Source: Caproiciproducens galactitolivorans | GTDB taxonomy: Bacteria > Bacillota > Clostridia > Oscillospirales > Acutalibacteraceae | Assembly: GCF_026672255.1 (NCBI RefSeq) | Contig: NZ_JAPOHA010000007.1 | Coordinates: 3,291 to 67,290 of the forward strand | DNA length: 64,000 nt | Direction: 5' to 3' | Shown here: piece after piece, positions 42,101-52,351 of the stretch | How positions within the stretch are numbered: the stretch's first letter is position 1 | How the letters are laid out: every line of letters starts with the position of its first letter | Notes under the pieces: generated by a model | Database searches by the model: none | What the model saw: only the letters and a program-made list of their open reading frames with translations | Told to the model about the DNA's origin: nothing | Translations under genes and position numbers: made by a program

Positions 42101-42913
42101 GTGCGTAAACGCGGAGAAAAAATCGTTAAGGGCCGTGCCGGCTGGCATAAAGCAAATGAAGTCCGAAGAATTCGGGTTATGATGACGATTATTGCCGTAA
42201 CGCTGTGCGTTTCGGTTGCGGCGGGGGCGGTTCTGTTTTGGGTCGAGGTGAAACAGCCGTTCAGCAAGCCCGCTGCCGCCAGTGCCGCGGCAAGTTCGAA
42301 AAGTGCGTCTTCCAACGGGGCATTGCCTGTTTACGATAATTCCTACAATTTATTGATTGTAAATTCGTCCAACGGCCTGAAATCCGATTTCAGCGTCCAG
42401 CTTGCAGGGTATAACGGTGTGGAAGTGGACGCCCGGATTCTTCCCGCCCTGCGGAAGATGGTCGAGGACGCCAAAGAGGACGGCTATGCTTTAAAGCTTA
42501 CAAAGGGCTATGTTGACGCGAAAGAACAGGACAGCCTGTATAATGCCGCAGTGCAGAATCTTATCAAAAAACAGGGCTATTCGCAGGTGCGGGCACAAAA
42601 TGAGGTGCAGAGCACCGTAGGGCGCGGCGGATTTAATGAAAACCAGACGGGTATGGCGGTTGAATTTACTTCGGAGAGCCTGCCCGCAAACGGCGATTTT
42701 ACGGCGACGAAGGAATACAAATGGCTGTTGAAAAACAGCGTGCAGTATGGATTTATCCTTCGCTATCCGGACAACAAGGCCGCCATGACCGGCATGTTCT
42801 TTAATCCCCGTCATTTTCGTTACGTGGGCAGTGCAAACGCGGTGAAGATGCGGGAATATTCGATGTGTCTGGAAGAATATGCGACATACATGATTAAGCA
42901 GTCTCCCAGATAA
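42101..42913 (+). CDS. Catalytically degenerate M15B (VanY-like) paralog
   Basis: 270 aa from GTG 42101, well placed after AGGAGGAAAACC. Same layout as 28713-29531: cytoplasmic basic start, one membrane anchor (about 27-48), an Ala/Ser linker, then the M15 fold. The active-site residues are changed: the SEHxTGLAVD block reads NENQTGMAVEF, so zinc His is Asn181 and zinc Asp is Glu188; EPWH reads NPRH, so catalytic Glu is Asn235. Only His238 remains. It keeps YGFILRYPDNK and HFRYVG. It is probably a non-enzymatic wall-binding or regulatory protein. Confidence 0.8.
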   Translation: MRKRGEKIVKGRAGWHKANEVRRIRVMMTIIAVTLCVSVAAGAVLFWVEVKQPFSKPAAASAAASSKSASSNGALPVYDNSYNLLIVNSSNGLKSDFSVQLAGYNGVEVDARILPALRKMVEDAKEDGYALKLTKGYVDAKEQDSLYNAAVQNLIKKQGYSQVRAQNEVQSTVGRGGFNENQTGMAVEFTSESLPANGDFTATKEYKWLLKNSVQYGFILRYPDNKAAMTGMFFNPRHFRYVGSANAVKMREYSMCLEEYATYMIKQSPR

Positions 42914-42946
42914 TTGATGAATTATTCCTGAATTCGGAGATTTTAC

Positions 42947-42975
42947 TTGCAATTTACCGATTGCTATGGTAAAAT
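42947..42975 (+). promoter_or_regulatory. Promoter of rpmE
   Basis: TTGCAA (42947-42952), 17-bp spacer, TAAAAT (42970-42975), about 40 bp before the rpmE start. Confidence 0.7.
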
Positions 42976-43016
42976 TCTAATGTTAAGTTGCAGTATTACT
43001 GAAAGAGGTGACAGGA

Positions 43017-43220
43017 ATGAAGGAAAATATACATCCAAAGTATAAAGAGACAACAATCACTTGTGCCTGCGGAAATGTTATTAACACAAAATCCACGAAG
43101 GAGAATATCCGCGTTGAAATATGCTCCAAGTGCCACCCGTTCTTTACAGGTAAGCAAAAGCTTGTTGATACAAGTGGACGTGTTGATATGTTTAAGAAAC
43201 GTTACGGTATGGACAAGTAA
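43017..43220 (+). CDS. rpmE: Ribosomal protein L31 (zinc-binding form)
   Basis: 67 aa from ATG 43017, behind GAGGTGACAG; a GTG three codons upstream overlaps that [23 protein letters not shown] and [20 protein letters not shown] are L31 signatures. The CxC...CxxC set is kept, so this is the zinc-containing C+ type that also serves as a zinc reserve. Single-gene transcript with its own promoter and terminator. Confidence 0.96.
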   Translation: MKENIHPKYKETTITCACGNVINTKSTKENIRVEICSKCHPFFTGKQKLVDTSGRVDMFKKRYGMDK

Positions 43221-43248
43221 TTGATCTTTTGCTCTCGTTGGATTTTAG

Positions 43249-43280
43249 GCGGTGCAGTTTTCTGCGCCGCTTATTTTTAT
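43249..43280 (+). terminator. Terminator after rpmE
   Basis: GCGGTGCAG, loop TTTT, CTGCGCCGC, then TTATTTTTATT. It lies between rpmE and the next RBS. Confidence 0.8.
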
Positions 43281-43296
43281 TGCAGAGGGTGGGGCC

Positions 43297-43920
43297 ATGA
43301 TAGAATATCAAACCGTTGCGGGCGAAGCCTGCGCGGAATTTACGGAGCGGCGTTCCCGCTTTATCGGTTACGCCAAACCCGTACAAAGTGAAGAGGAAGC
43401 CGTTTCTTTTCTTCGCTCCGTAAAATCGAAGCATTGGGACGCAGCGCACAATGTATACGCCTATTCCGTGCGGACCGGTCAGATCCGAAGATATTCGGAC
43501 GACGGGGAACCGCAGGGCACGGCGGGCATCCCGGTGCTCGATGTGATTCAGAAATCCGGAGTAACGGATACGGCGGTTGTTGTTACCCGTTATTTCGGAG
43601 GAATACTGCTTGGCGCGGGCGGTTTGGTCCGCGCGTATTCGCACGGCGCATCCATTGCGCTGGAGCAGGCAAAAATCGTTACCATGCGCACCTGCCTGAC
43701 TGCGGAAGTGAACTGTGATTACAGCCGGTACGGTCGGCTAAGCGCGCTGATTCCGGAGTGCGGCGGTACAATTGACGATACGGATTTTACTGATGAAGTG
43801 AAAATTTATTTCCATATGAGCGATAATATTCTGCCCGCTTTTGAACAAAAGCTTGCCGACGCAACCTGCGGACAAAGTAAAATCATCATCACCGGAGAAA
43901 AGTTTTTTGAAATTTCATGA
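43297..43920 (+). CDS. yigZ: YigZ/IMPACT family protein
   Basis: 207 aa from ATG 43297, behind GAGGGTGGGG. The IMPACT domain (about 15-125) contains ERRSRFIGYAKPV, KHWDAAHNVYAYSV, RYSDDGEPQGTAGIPVLDVI and VTRYFGGILLGAGGLVRAYS. The C-terminal DUF1949-like ferredoxin fold follows. The family is thought to touch translation factors or ribosomes, but its biochemical role in bacteria is not settled. Downstream lies the dGTPase-like gene, 67 bp away. Confidence 0.92.
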   Translation: MIEYQTVAGEACAEFTERRSRFIGYAKPVQSEEEAVSFLRSVKSKHWDAAHNVYAYSVRTGQIRRYSDDGEPQGTAGIPVLDVIQKSGVTDTAVVVTRYFGGILLGAGGLVRAYSHGASIALEQAKIVTMRTCLTAEVNCDYSRYGRLSALIPECGGTIDDTDFTDEVKIYFHMSDNILPAFEQKLADATCGQSKIIITGEKFFEIS

Positions 43921-43987
43921 AAAATGCAGGGAATTTGTATTATTCCGCGTATATCTAATTGAAACATGGAAACAGGTGGTGATATTT

Positions 43988-44983
43988 ATGACAGTTCGTG
44001 AGCGGACGCAAAAGATAGAGGAACAGATTTTGTCGCCCCATGCGGCTCTTTCGAAGAATACACAGGGCAGGGATGTTCCGGAGGAAGAATGCGCGTTAAG
44101 AACTCCTTATCAGCGTGACAGGGACAGAATCCTTCATTGCAAATCCTTTCGGCGCTTAAAACATAAAACGCAGGTTTTCCTTTCGCCGGAGGGCGACCAT
44201 TACCGTACGCGTTTGACGCATACGCTTGAGGTTTCCCAGATCGCGCGCACCATTTCAAGGGCGCTTCTGCTGAATGAAGATTTAACCGAAGCGATTTCCC
44301 TCGGGCACGATTTGGGGCATACTCCTTTTGGACATGCCGGCGAGCGCGCGCTGAACGATTTAATGGACGGCGGTTTCCGCCATTATGAACAAAGCGTGCG
44401 GATCGTTGAAAAACTGGAAAAATACGGAGCCGGGCTGAACCTGACAAAGGAGGTGCGCGACGGGATTCTCTGCCACACAAAGGGTACCGAGGCAATGACG
44501 CTGGAAGGAAGGGTCGTTCGTCTGGCCGACCGAATCGCCTACATCAATCATGATATTGACGATGCGGAGCGGGCCGGAGTGCTGCTGGAAAATGATATCC
44601 CAAGGGAAATCACGTCCGTATTGGGCGGGCGCAGGTCGGAAAGGATTGATACACTGGTTCATTCCGTTGCGGAAAACAGCCGCGACGGCAAAATACAAAT
44701 GGACCCGGAAATACAAAAAGCCTTTGACGGGCTCTATGATTTTATGTTTGAATATGTATACTTAAATCCCTACGCGAAAGCGGAGGAGAAAAAGGTTCCC
44801 AACCTGATCGGCGCGCTGTTTGATTATCTGCGGCAGCCCGAAAATCTTCCCGATGATATGATTCGGATCGCCGAAAGGGACGGACTGGAACGGGCCGCCT
44901 GTGATTATATTGCAGGCATGACCGATCATTTTGCACTTCAGTTGTTCCAGGACATTTATGTGCCGAAATCGTGGAACATTTAA
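43988..44983 (+). CDS. dgt: dGTPase-like HD phosphohydrolase
   Basis: 331 aa from ATG 43988, with AGGTGGTG upstream. The HD-domain residues are present: RLTHTLEVSQIA (His78), SLGHDLGHTPFGHAGERAL (His107-Asp108 and His111). The N-terminal RTPYQRDRDRILHCKSFRRL is characteristic of the short deoxyguanosinetriphosphate triphosphohydrolase-like class. It would remove triphosphate from dNTPs and tune nucleotide pools. It directly precedes dnaG, a frequent arrangement in Clostridia. Confidence 0.92.
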   Translation: MTVRERTQKIEEQILSPHAALSKNTQGRDVPEEECALRTPYQRDRDRILHCKSFRRLKHKTQVFLSPEGDHYRTRLTHTLEVSQIARTISRALLLNEDLTEAISLGHDLGHTPFGHAGERALNDLMDGGFRHYEQSVRIVEKLEKYGAGLNLTKEVRDGILCHTKGTEAMTLEGRVVRLADRIAYINHDIDDAERAGVLLENDIPREITSVLGGRRSERIDTLVHSVAENSRDGKIQMDPEIQKAFDGLYDFMFEYVYLNPYAKAEEKKVPNLIGALFDYLRQPENLPDDMIRIAERDGLERAACDYIAGMTDHFALQLFQDIYVPKSWNI

Positions 44984-45007
44984 TATTTATAAAAATGGGG
45001 TGACGAC

Positions 45008-46774
45008 ATGCCATTGCCGGAAGCTTTTATGCAGGAACTAAAAGCGCGCAATGAAATTGCGGAGGCAGTCGCTTCCTATGTAAATCTGAGGCACAGCGGA
45101 AGAACACTCGTCGGACTTTGTCCTTTTCATAATGAAAAGACGCCTTCTTTTTACGTTTATCCTGATAACGGTTCCTTTTACTGTTTCGGCTGCGGCGCGG
45201 GCGGCGACGTTATTACGTTTATCCGCCGCATTGAAAATTTGGATTACATGGAGTCGATTCGTTTCCTTGCGCAGCGCGCCGGAATTCCGGTACCGGAAAA
45301 TAACGCGGATGACGGGATGAGCAGGCTGAAAGCGCGAATTCTGGAAATTAACCGCGAAACCGCCCGGTTTTATTACGCAGCCCTGAATTCAAAAGAGGGT
45401 GCGGAAGGAATGGACTATCTGCGGCGGCGCGCTTTAACGCCGCACACAATCCGGCATTTTGGGCTTGGATGGGCTCCCGCTTCCCGCTATTCGCTTACCG
45501 GGTTTCTTGAAAAAAAGGGTTTTACACAAAATGAAATGGTGCTGGCGAATGTTGCCTTTAAAGGGAGAAGCGGAAAAACCATCGACCGCTTTGCTTCCCG
45601 GGTAATGTTTCCGATCATTGATTTACGGGGAAATGTGATCGCCTTCGGCGGCCGTATTTTAACGGACGAAAAACCGAAATACCTGAATACATCGGATACG
45701 CCGGTGTTTAATAAGGGGAATTTTTTATTCGCTCTGAATTTTGCAAAAAATCACGCAAACGGGCAGTTGATCCTGTGCGAAGGTTATATGGATGTCATTT
45801 CGATGCATCAGGCGGGGTTCGAAAATGCCATTGCAACGCTTGGAACCGCTTTGACGCCCTCGCAGGCAAGACTGATGGCGCGTTATGCCACGGAAGTGGT
45901 TATTTCTTATGACGCGGATGAAGCCGGGCAGAAGGCAACCAACCGCGCGATTCCCATCCTGCGGGACGCGGGCCTTCTTGTGAAGGTTCTTACCATTGCG
46001 GGCGGCAAGGACCCGGACGAATACCTTCGCGCAAACGGTGAAAACGGGCGCGTGAAATTCAAACAGCTGATAGAGACCAGCGGCAACGATGTGGAGTACC
46101 GGCTGCAAAAAATAAAGCAAAGCAGCAATCCGCAGAGCGCGCAGGGGCGTGTTGCCTATCTGACGGGAGCCTCCGCGGTTCTCGCGACTTTGGAAAGCAA
46201 GGTCGAGCAGGAAATCTATGCGGGAAAGCTGGCGGAGGAAACCGGGGTTGAGCGGTCCGCGATCATGCAGCTGGTGGAAAAGGACAGCGAAAAGCTCAAA
46301 AAGAACCGCAAACAAAAGGAGTTCCGGGCTTTTCAGCAGGAGTCCGCGGGTATCCATGACAGCATCAATCCCGAAAAAGCACAGAACTTACGGGCTGCAA
46401 GCGCGGAAGAGGCATTAATCGCGTATATTGTTCAATACCCGGAGAACGCTAAGAATATTATGGAAAGATTACCTGCCGAAAAATTCATTACAGCGTTTAA
46501 CCGTCGTGTATATCGGACAATAATGGAAAGAGTGGAACAGGAAAAGGCAATTAGCCTTACAGATATATCGGAAGGCTTTTCTGTCGAGGAAATCGCCTCC
46601 GTTTCGAAGATTCTCGCCAAATTTCACGACGTTTCCGTCACAAAAGCGGATGCACAGGAATATATTGGCGTGATTGAACAAGAATATGAAAAAATAAGGA
46701 TAGAAAAAGCAAAAACAGCACAACCGCAGGACATACAGGAATATCTGCAGAAGCTGAGGTCACAGAAAAAATAG
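45008..46774 (+). CDS. dnaG: DNA primase
   Basis: 588 aa. The N-terminal CHC2 zinc domain ([20 protein letters not shown] and CFGCGAGGD, about 38-66), the RNA polymerase core, and the TOPRIM domain with [16 protein letters not shown] and [11 protein letters not shown] are complete; the C-terminal third is the helicase-interacting domain. It lays RNA primers at the replication fork. It forms the macromolecular synthesis operon with rpoD (12-bp gap). Confidence 0.96.
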   Translation: MPLPEAFMQELKARNEIAEAVASYVNLRHSGRTLVGLCPFHNEKTPSFYVYPDNGSFYCFGCGAGGDVITFIRRIENLDYMESIRFLAQRAGIPVPENNADDGMSRLKARILEINRETARFYYAALNSKEGAEGMDYLRRRALTPHTIRHFGLGWAPASRYSLTGFLEKKGFTQNEMVLANVAFKGRSGKTIDRFASRVMFPIIDLRGNVIAFGGRILTDEKPKYLNTSDTPVFNKGNFLFALNFAKNHANGQLILCEGYMDVISMHQAGFENAIATLGTALTPSQARLMARYATEVVISYDADEAGQKATNRAIPILRDAGLLVKVLTIAGGKDPDEYLRANGENGRVKFKQLIETSGNDVEYRLQKIKQSSNPQSAQGRVAYLTGASAVLATLESKVEQEIYAGKLAEETGVERSAIMQLVEKDSEKLKKNRKQKEFRAFQQESAGIHDSINPEKAQNLRAASAEEALIAYIVQYPENAKNIMERLPAEKFITAFNRRVYRTIMERVEQEKAISLTDISEGFSVEEIASVSKILAKFHDVSVTKADAQEYIGVIEQEYEKIRIEKAKTAQPQDIQEYLQKLRSQKK

Positions 46775-46785
46775 GGGGATTCAAT

Positions 46786-47880
<1,095 letters not shown>

Positions 47881-47892
47881 GGGATGACGTAA

Positions 47893-48303
47893 ATGGTCAT
47901 GACACTTGAAGCCGACTACGCGGTGCGGATTGTGGAACTGCTGGCGGCTTCCAGCCAAAAAATAGACGCAAAGACAATTTCCGATCAGGCCCATGTACCG
48001 CTTCGGTTTGCGCTGAAAATCCTGCGCAAGATGGTGGCGGATAATCTGATCGTTTCCTACAAGGGGGCGCACGGCGGTTACATGCTGGCCCGCGAGCCCG
48101 GGAAAATCACCCTTCGCGAGGTGATTGAATCCGTTGAGGGGCCTTACATGATCAGCCGCTGCCAGCAGGATGAATATGCGTGTACGCATACAACGAGCTG
48201 TCGTTTTCATCAGATTTATGACGAAATTTCCAATGTTGTAAGGACAAAGCTCGAATCCTATACATTTGATTCCCTTAGCGGCGAAGCTGAAAAAGAGAAA
48301 TGA
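47893..48303 (+). CDS. Rrf2-type transcription regulator, probable Fe-S sensor
   Basis: 136 aa. Winged helix at the N-terminus (LEADYAVRIVELLAASSQ; SDQAHVPLRFALKILRKMV; GAHGGYMLAREP). Three cysteines in SRCQQDEYACTHTTSC are arranged like the cluster ligands of IscR and relatives, so an iron-sulfur cofactor is likely. Targets are unknown; no isc or suf gene is nearby. It is apparently co-transcribed with dnaG-rpoD, as the gap to rpoD is 12 bp. RBS GGGGATG. A strong terminator follows. Confidence 0.88.
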   Translation: MVMTLEADYAVRIVELLAASSQKIDAKTISDQAHVPLRFALKILRKMVADNLIVSYKGAHGGYMLAREPGKITLREVIESVEGPYMISRCQQDEYACTHTTSCRFHQIYDEISNVVRTKLESYTFDSLSGEAEKEK

Positions 48304-48309
48304 ACATAA

Positions 48310-48340
48310 AAAAAGCCGACGAACCCGTCGGCTTTTTAAA
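48310..48340. terminator. Terminator after the dnaG-rpoD-rrf2 operon
   Basis: AAAAAGCCGAC, loop GAACCC, GTCGGCTTTTT: a compact hairpin with an A-run and a T-run. Confidence 0.9.
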
Positions 48341-48376
48341 TTTATAGAAATTTATAGAAATTTTAGCAAATATAGC

Positions 48377-48405
48377 TTGACAAACACAATATATTGTAAT
48401 AAAAT
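48377..48405 (+). promoter_or_regulatory. Promoter of rpoB-rpoC
   Basis: Consensus TTGACA (48377-48382), 17-bp spacer, TAAAAT (48400-48405). The leader to the rpoB start is about 170 nt, with a short open frame from 48518 merging in frame with rpoB. Confidence 0.85.
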
Positions 48406-48583
48406 AATATACTGCATCATCATGGAAACATATACTCATATCTATCTTGGACTATAATATCACAAACGATGGAAAAACGCAAGGGTATATCATAAAAGCT
48501 TCAAAAAGCAGTGATGTATGCAATTTTTTTTGTGCTTAATTTATGCCGCGGATGGTAAATATATGAATGGAGTGATTGAGCCA

Positions 48584-51500
48584 ATGGTGAATGTCAAACC
48601 GGTGCAAGTAGGCAAAAATGTTCGCATGAGCTTCGCACGTATTGATGAAGTTTTGGACATGCCAAATCTAATCGAGGTACAGAAGAATTCCTATAAATGG
48701 TTTCTTGATGAAGGCCTCAAAGAGGTTTTTAAGGATGTTTCCGGAATTACAGACTATACCGGCAATCTCGTGTTGGACTTTGTGAATTACAAACTGGACG
48801 ACGATAAACCGAATTACAGCGTGGAAGAGTGTAAAGAGCGTGATGCCACTTATGCTGCGGCTCTGAGGGTCACCGCCCGCCTGCTCAATAAGGAAAGCGG
48901 CGAAATAAAAGAATCCGAAGTTTTTATGGGCGATTTTCCGCTTATGACGGACAGCGGCACATTTGTTATTAACGGCGCGGAACGCGTCATTGTTTCCCAG
49001 CTGGTTCGTTCACCGGGCGTTTATTATAAAATGGAATACGATAAAACCGGAAAGGAACTTTTCAGTTCAACCGTTATTCCGAACCGCGGAGCATGGCTCG
49101 AATACGAAAACGATGCAAACGATGTTTTTTATGTCCGTATCGATAAAAACAGGAAAATACCGGTAACGGTATTTATCCGCGCACTTGGCCTTGGAACCGA
49201 TGAAGAGATTCGTGAATACTTCGGGGACGACGACCGCATTAATGCGACCATTGAAAAGGACCCCTGTAAAAATACGGAGGAAGCTCTTTTTGAAGTCTAC
49301 CGGAAATTAAGGCCGAGCGAACCGCCGACCATTGAAAGCGCCCAGTCGCATATCAACGGTCTGTTTTTTGATGCCCGGCGCTATGACCTTTCCCGCGTCG
49401 GACGTTATAAATACAATAAGAAACTGAATTTGGCAGGCCGTATTACCGGCCAGAAACTTTCCCGCCCGATCGTCAATCCGCTTACAGGCGAGCTTATGGC
49501 CGAAGCGGATGAAATCATTACCCACGAAAAGGCGCAGGAAATAGACAACGCGGGTGTTTCCATTGCTTACGTCAATGTGAATGAACGCGAGGTTAAGGTT
49601 ATCTCCAACGGAATGGTTGACATCAACGATTTTGTTGGATTTGATGCAAAAACAGAATGCAATATTAAGGAAAGAGTCCGCTTCAGCGTTCTTGCCGAAA
49701 TTCTGAATTCAAGCTCCACGGACGAGGAGCGGAAGGAAGCAATTAAAACCAGAATCGACGAACTCATTCCGAAGCATATCATTATTGATGATATCTTTTC
49801 ATCGATTAACTATATGAACTGCCTGGCGATGGGCCTCGGCAATATCGACGATATCGACCATTTGGGCAACCGCCGTATCCGTTCCGTCGGCGAACTGCTC
49901 CAGAACCAGTTCCGTATTGGTTTCTCCCGTTTGGAGCGTGTTATTCGGGAAAGAATGACCCTGCAGGCGCAGGATCTTGAGGTTTTGACTCCTCATTCCT
50001 TAATCAATATCCGCCCTGTCGTTGCGGCAATTAAAGAATTCTTCGGTTCTTCACCGCTGTCGCAGTTCATGGATCAGACGAATCCGCTTGCAGAGCTTAC
50101 GCACAAGCGCCGTCTTTCCGCTCTGGGCCCCGGCGGTTTGTCCAGAGACCGCGCCGGATTCGAAGTCCGTGACGTTCACTACAGCCACTACGGCCGTATG
50201 TGCCCGATTGAAACGCCGGAAGGTCCGAATATCGGATTGATTTCCTATCTTGCTACCTTTGCAAGAATTAATGAATACGGCTTTATTGAAGCGCCGTTCC
50301 GCCGTGTCGATAGAAAGACCGGCCGCGTAACCTCCGAAGTTGTTTATATGACGGCGGATATTGAGGATGATTTCATTGTTGCACAGGCGAACGAACCCCT
50401 TGATGAGGAAGGCCGCTTTAAGAATTCCAAGGTTAACGCCCGTTACCGCGATGAATTCCTTGAAATTGAGCGCGAAAAAGCGGACTACATGGACGTATCG
50501 CCCCGAATGGTTGTTTCGGTTGCTACGGCAATGATTCCGTTCCTTGAAAACGATGACGCAAACCGTGCTCTGATGGGTTCCAACATGCAGCGGCAGGCGG
50601 TTCCGCTTCTTAAGACGGAGTCGCCGATTGTCGGTACCGGAATGGAATATAAGGCCGGTGTGGACTCGGGCGTATGCGTTATCGCAAAGCGTTCCGGCGT
50701 TGTCTCCGGCGTAAGTGCGGATGAAATCCGGATTACCTGCGACGACGGCAGCGTCGACGTTTACCATGTTATTAAATTTATGCGTTCCAATCAAGGAACA
50801 TGTATTAATCAGGTTCCGATCGTAGACGTAAACCAAAGAGTGGAAGCCGGTTCCGTTATTGCGGACGGCCCGGCCACCAAGGACGGCGAAATCAGCCTTG
50901 GCAAGAACGCTTTGATCGGATTTATGACCTGGGAAGGCTACAACTACGAAGACGCCGTCCTGATCAGCGAAAAAATTGTACGCGACGATGTTTATACCTC
51001 CATTCATATTGAGGAATATGAGATTGAATCCAGAGATACAAAGCTCGGGCCGGAGGAAATCACACGCGATATTCCGAACGTCAATGAAGATTTGCTTCAC
51101 GATCTGGATGAAAGCGGCATTATCCGCATCGGCGCGGAAGTGCGTGCCGGTGATATCCTTGTCGGTAAGGTAACGCCGAAGGGCGAAACGGAGCTGACCG
51201 CGGAGGAGCGCCTGCTGCGCGCCATCTTTGGTGAAAAAGCCAGAGAAGTAAGAGATACTTCCCTTCGTGTACCGCACGGCGAATACGGTATTGTCGTTGA
51301 CGTAAAGGTATTTACCCGCGAGAACAGCCACGACGAGTTAAGCCCGGGCGTAAATAAGGTTGTTCGCTGCTATATTGCCCAGAAGCGTAAGATTTCCGTC
51401 GGCGATAAAATGGCCGGCCGCCACGGCAACAAGGGCGTTGTTTCCCGTATTCTTCCTGTGGAGGATATGCCGTATCTGCCGGACGGCACCCCGCTTGATA

Positions 51501-52333
51501 TCGTTTTGAATCCGCTGGGCGTTCCTTCCCGTATGAACATCGGCCAGGTGCTGGAAGTTCATCTGGGCTATGCCGCAAAGGCGCTGGGCTGGAAGATTAT
51601 GACTCCGGTATTCGACGGCGCCCATGAAGACGATATCGTTGAATGCTTTAAGAAAGCCGGTCTCAGCGAAGACGGCAAAACCATTCTGCGGGATGGCCGC
51701 ACCGGAGAATTCTTCGACCATCCGGTTACCGTCGGTATTATGTATTACCTGAAACTGCATCATCTTGTTGACGATAAAATCCATGCCCGTTCAACCGGTC
51801 CGTACTCCCTGGTTACGCAGCAGCCTCTGGGCGGCAAAGCGCAGTTCGGCGGCCAGCGTTTCGGAGAAATGGAAGTTTGGGCGCTGGAAGCTTACGGTGC
51901 CGCCTATACTTTGCAGGAAATTCTTACGGTGAAGTCCGACGATGTCGTGGGCCGTGTCAAGACGTATGAGTCCATTGTAAAGGGCCAGAATATTCCGAAA
52001 CCGGGTGTTCCGGAATCCTTTAAGGTCCTGATTAAGGAACTCCAGTCCCTTGGCCTTGACGTGAAGGTGCTCAATAAGAACAATGAGGAAATCGACCTGA
52101 AACAGAACTTTGACGACGAAGACGATATCGGCTTTAATCCTACGGAGGAAAACTTCGATGAACCCAATGTCGCGGATGACCTCGAGGGCTACTCCGTTGA
52201 AGAATCGGATGAGGAAGAAAGCCTGTTTGAGGACACGGAAGATGAATTTGCCGAAGAAGAAGACAGTGATAATGATGAATTTGAAAAGGATGAACCCTTT
52301 GACCTTAATTCTGACAGCAGCGATGAAATATAA
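48584..52333 (+). CDS. rpoB: RNA polymerase beta subunit
   Basis: 1249 aa from ATG 48584 ([20 protein letters not shown]), preferred because GGAGTG lies 9 bases upstream; in-frame ATGs at 48518 and 48563 exist. The rifampicin region [20 protein letters not shown], the catalytic-side [17 protein letters not shown] and [15 protein letters not shown], and the C-terminal [20 protein letters not shown] are intact. The last 50 residues are extremely acidic ([20 protein letters not shown]). It precedes rpoC by 18 bp. Confidence 0.97.
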   Translation: MVNVKPVQVGKNVRMSFARIDEVLDMPNLIEVQKNSYKWFLDEGLKEVFKDVSGITDYTGNLVLDFVNYKLDDDKPNYSVEECKERDATYAAALRVTARLLNKESGEIKESEVFMGDFPLMTDSGTFVINGAERVIVSQLVRSPGVYYKMEYDKTGKELFSSTVIPNRGAWLEYENDANDVFYVRIDKNRKIPVTVFIRALGLGTDEEIREYFGDDDRINATIEKDPCKNTEEALFEVYRKLRPSEPPTIESAQSHINGLFFDARRYDLSRVGRYKYNKKLNLAGRITGQKLSRPIVNPLTGELMAEADEIITHEKAQEIDNAGVSIAYVNVNEREVKVISNGMVDINDFVGFDAKTECNIKERVRFSVLAEILNSSSTDEERKEAIKTRIDELIPKHIIIDDIFSSINYMNCLAMGLGNIDDIDHLGNRRIRSVGELLQNQFRIGFSRLERVIRERMTLQAQDLEVLTPHSLINIRPVVAAIKEFFGSSPLSQFMDQTNPLAELTHKRRLSALGPGGLSRDRAGFEVRDVHYSHYGRMCPIETPEGPNIGLISYLATFARINEYGFIEAPFRRVDRKTGRVTSEVVYMTADIEDDFIVAQANEPLDEEGRFKNSKVNARYRDEFLEIEREKADYMDVSPRMVVSVATAMIPFLENDDANRALMGSNMQRQAVPLLKTESPIVGTGMEYKAGVDSGVCVIAKRSGVVSGVSADEIRITCDDGSVDVYHVIKFMRSNQGTCINQVPIVDVNQRVEAGSVIADGPATKDGEISLGKNALIGFMTWEGYNYEDAVLISEKIVRDDVYTSIHIEEYEIESRDTKLGPEEITRDIPNVNEDLLHDLDESGIIRIGAEVRAGDILVGKVTPKGETELTAEERLLRAIFGEKAREVRDTSLRVPHGEYGIVVDVKVFTRENSHDELSPGVNKVVRCYIAQKRKISVGDKMAGRHGNKGVVSRILPVEDMPYLPDGTPLDIVLNPLGVPSRMNIGQVLEVHLGYAAKALGWKIMTPVFDGAHEDDIVECFKKAGLSEDGKTILRDGRTGEFFDHPVTVGIMYYLKLHHLVDDKIHARSTGPYSLVTQQPLGGKAQFGGQRFGEMEVWALEAYGAAYTLQEILTVKSDDVVGRVKTYESIVKGQNIPKPGVPESFKVLIKELQSLGLDVKVLNKNNEEIDLKQNFDDEDDIGFNPTEENFDEPNVADDLEGYSVEESDEEESLFEDTEDEFAEEEDSDNDEFEKDEPFDLNSDSSDEI

Positions 52334-52351
52334 ATAGAATGGGGTTGCAAT

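Noticed and set aside
50051-51331. Minus-strand open frame of 426 codons opposite rpoB
   Set aside because: Shadow of rpoB; no recognisable domain or start signal.
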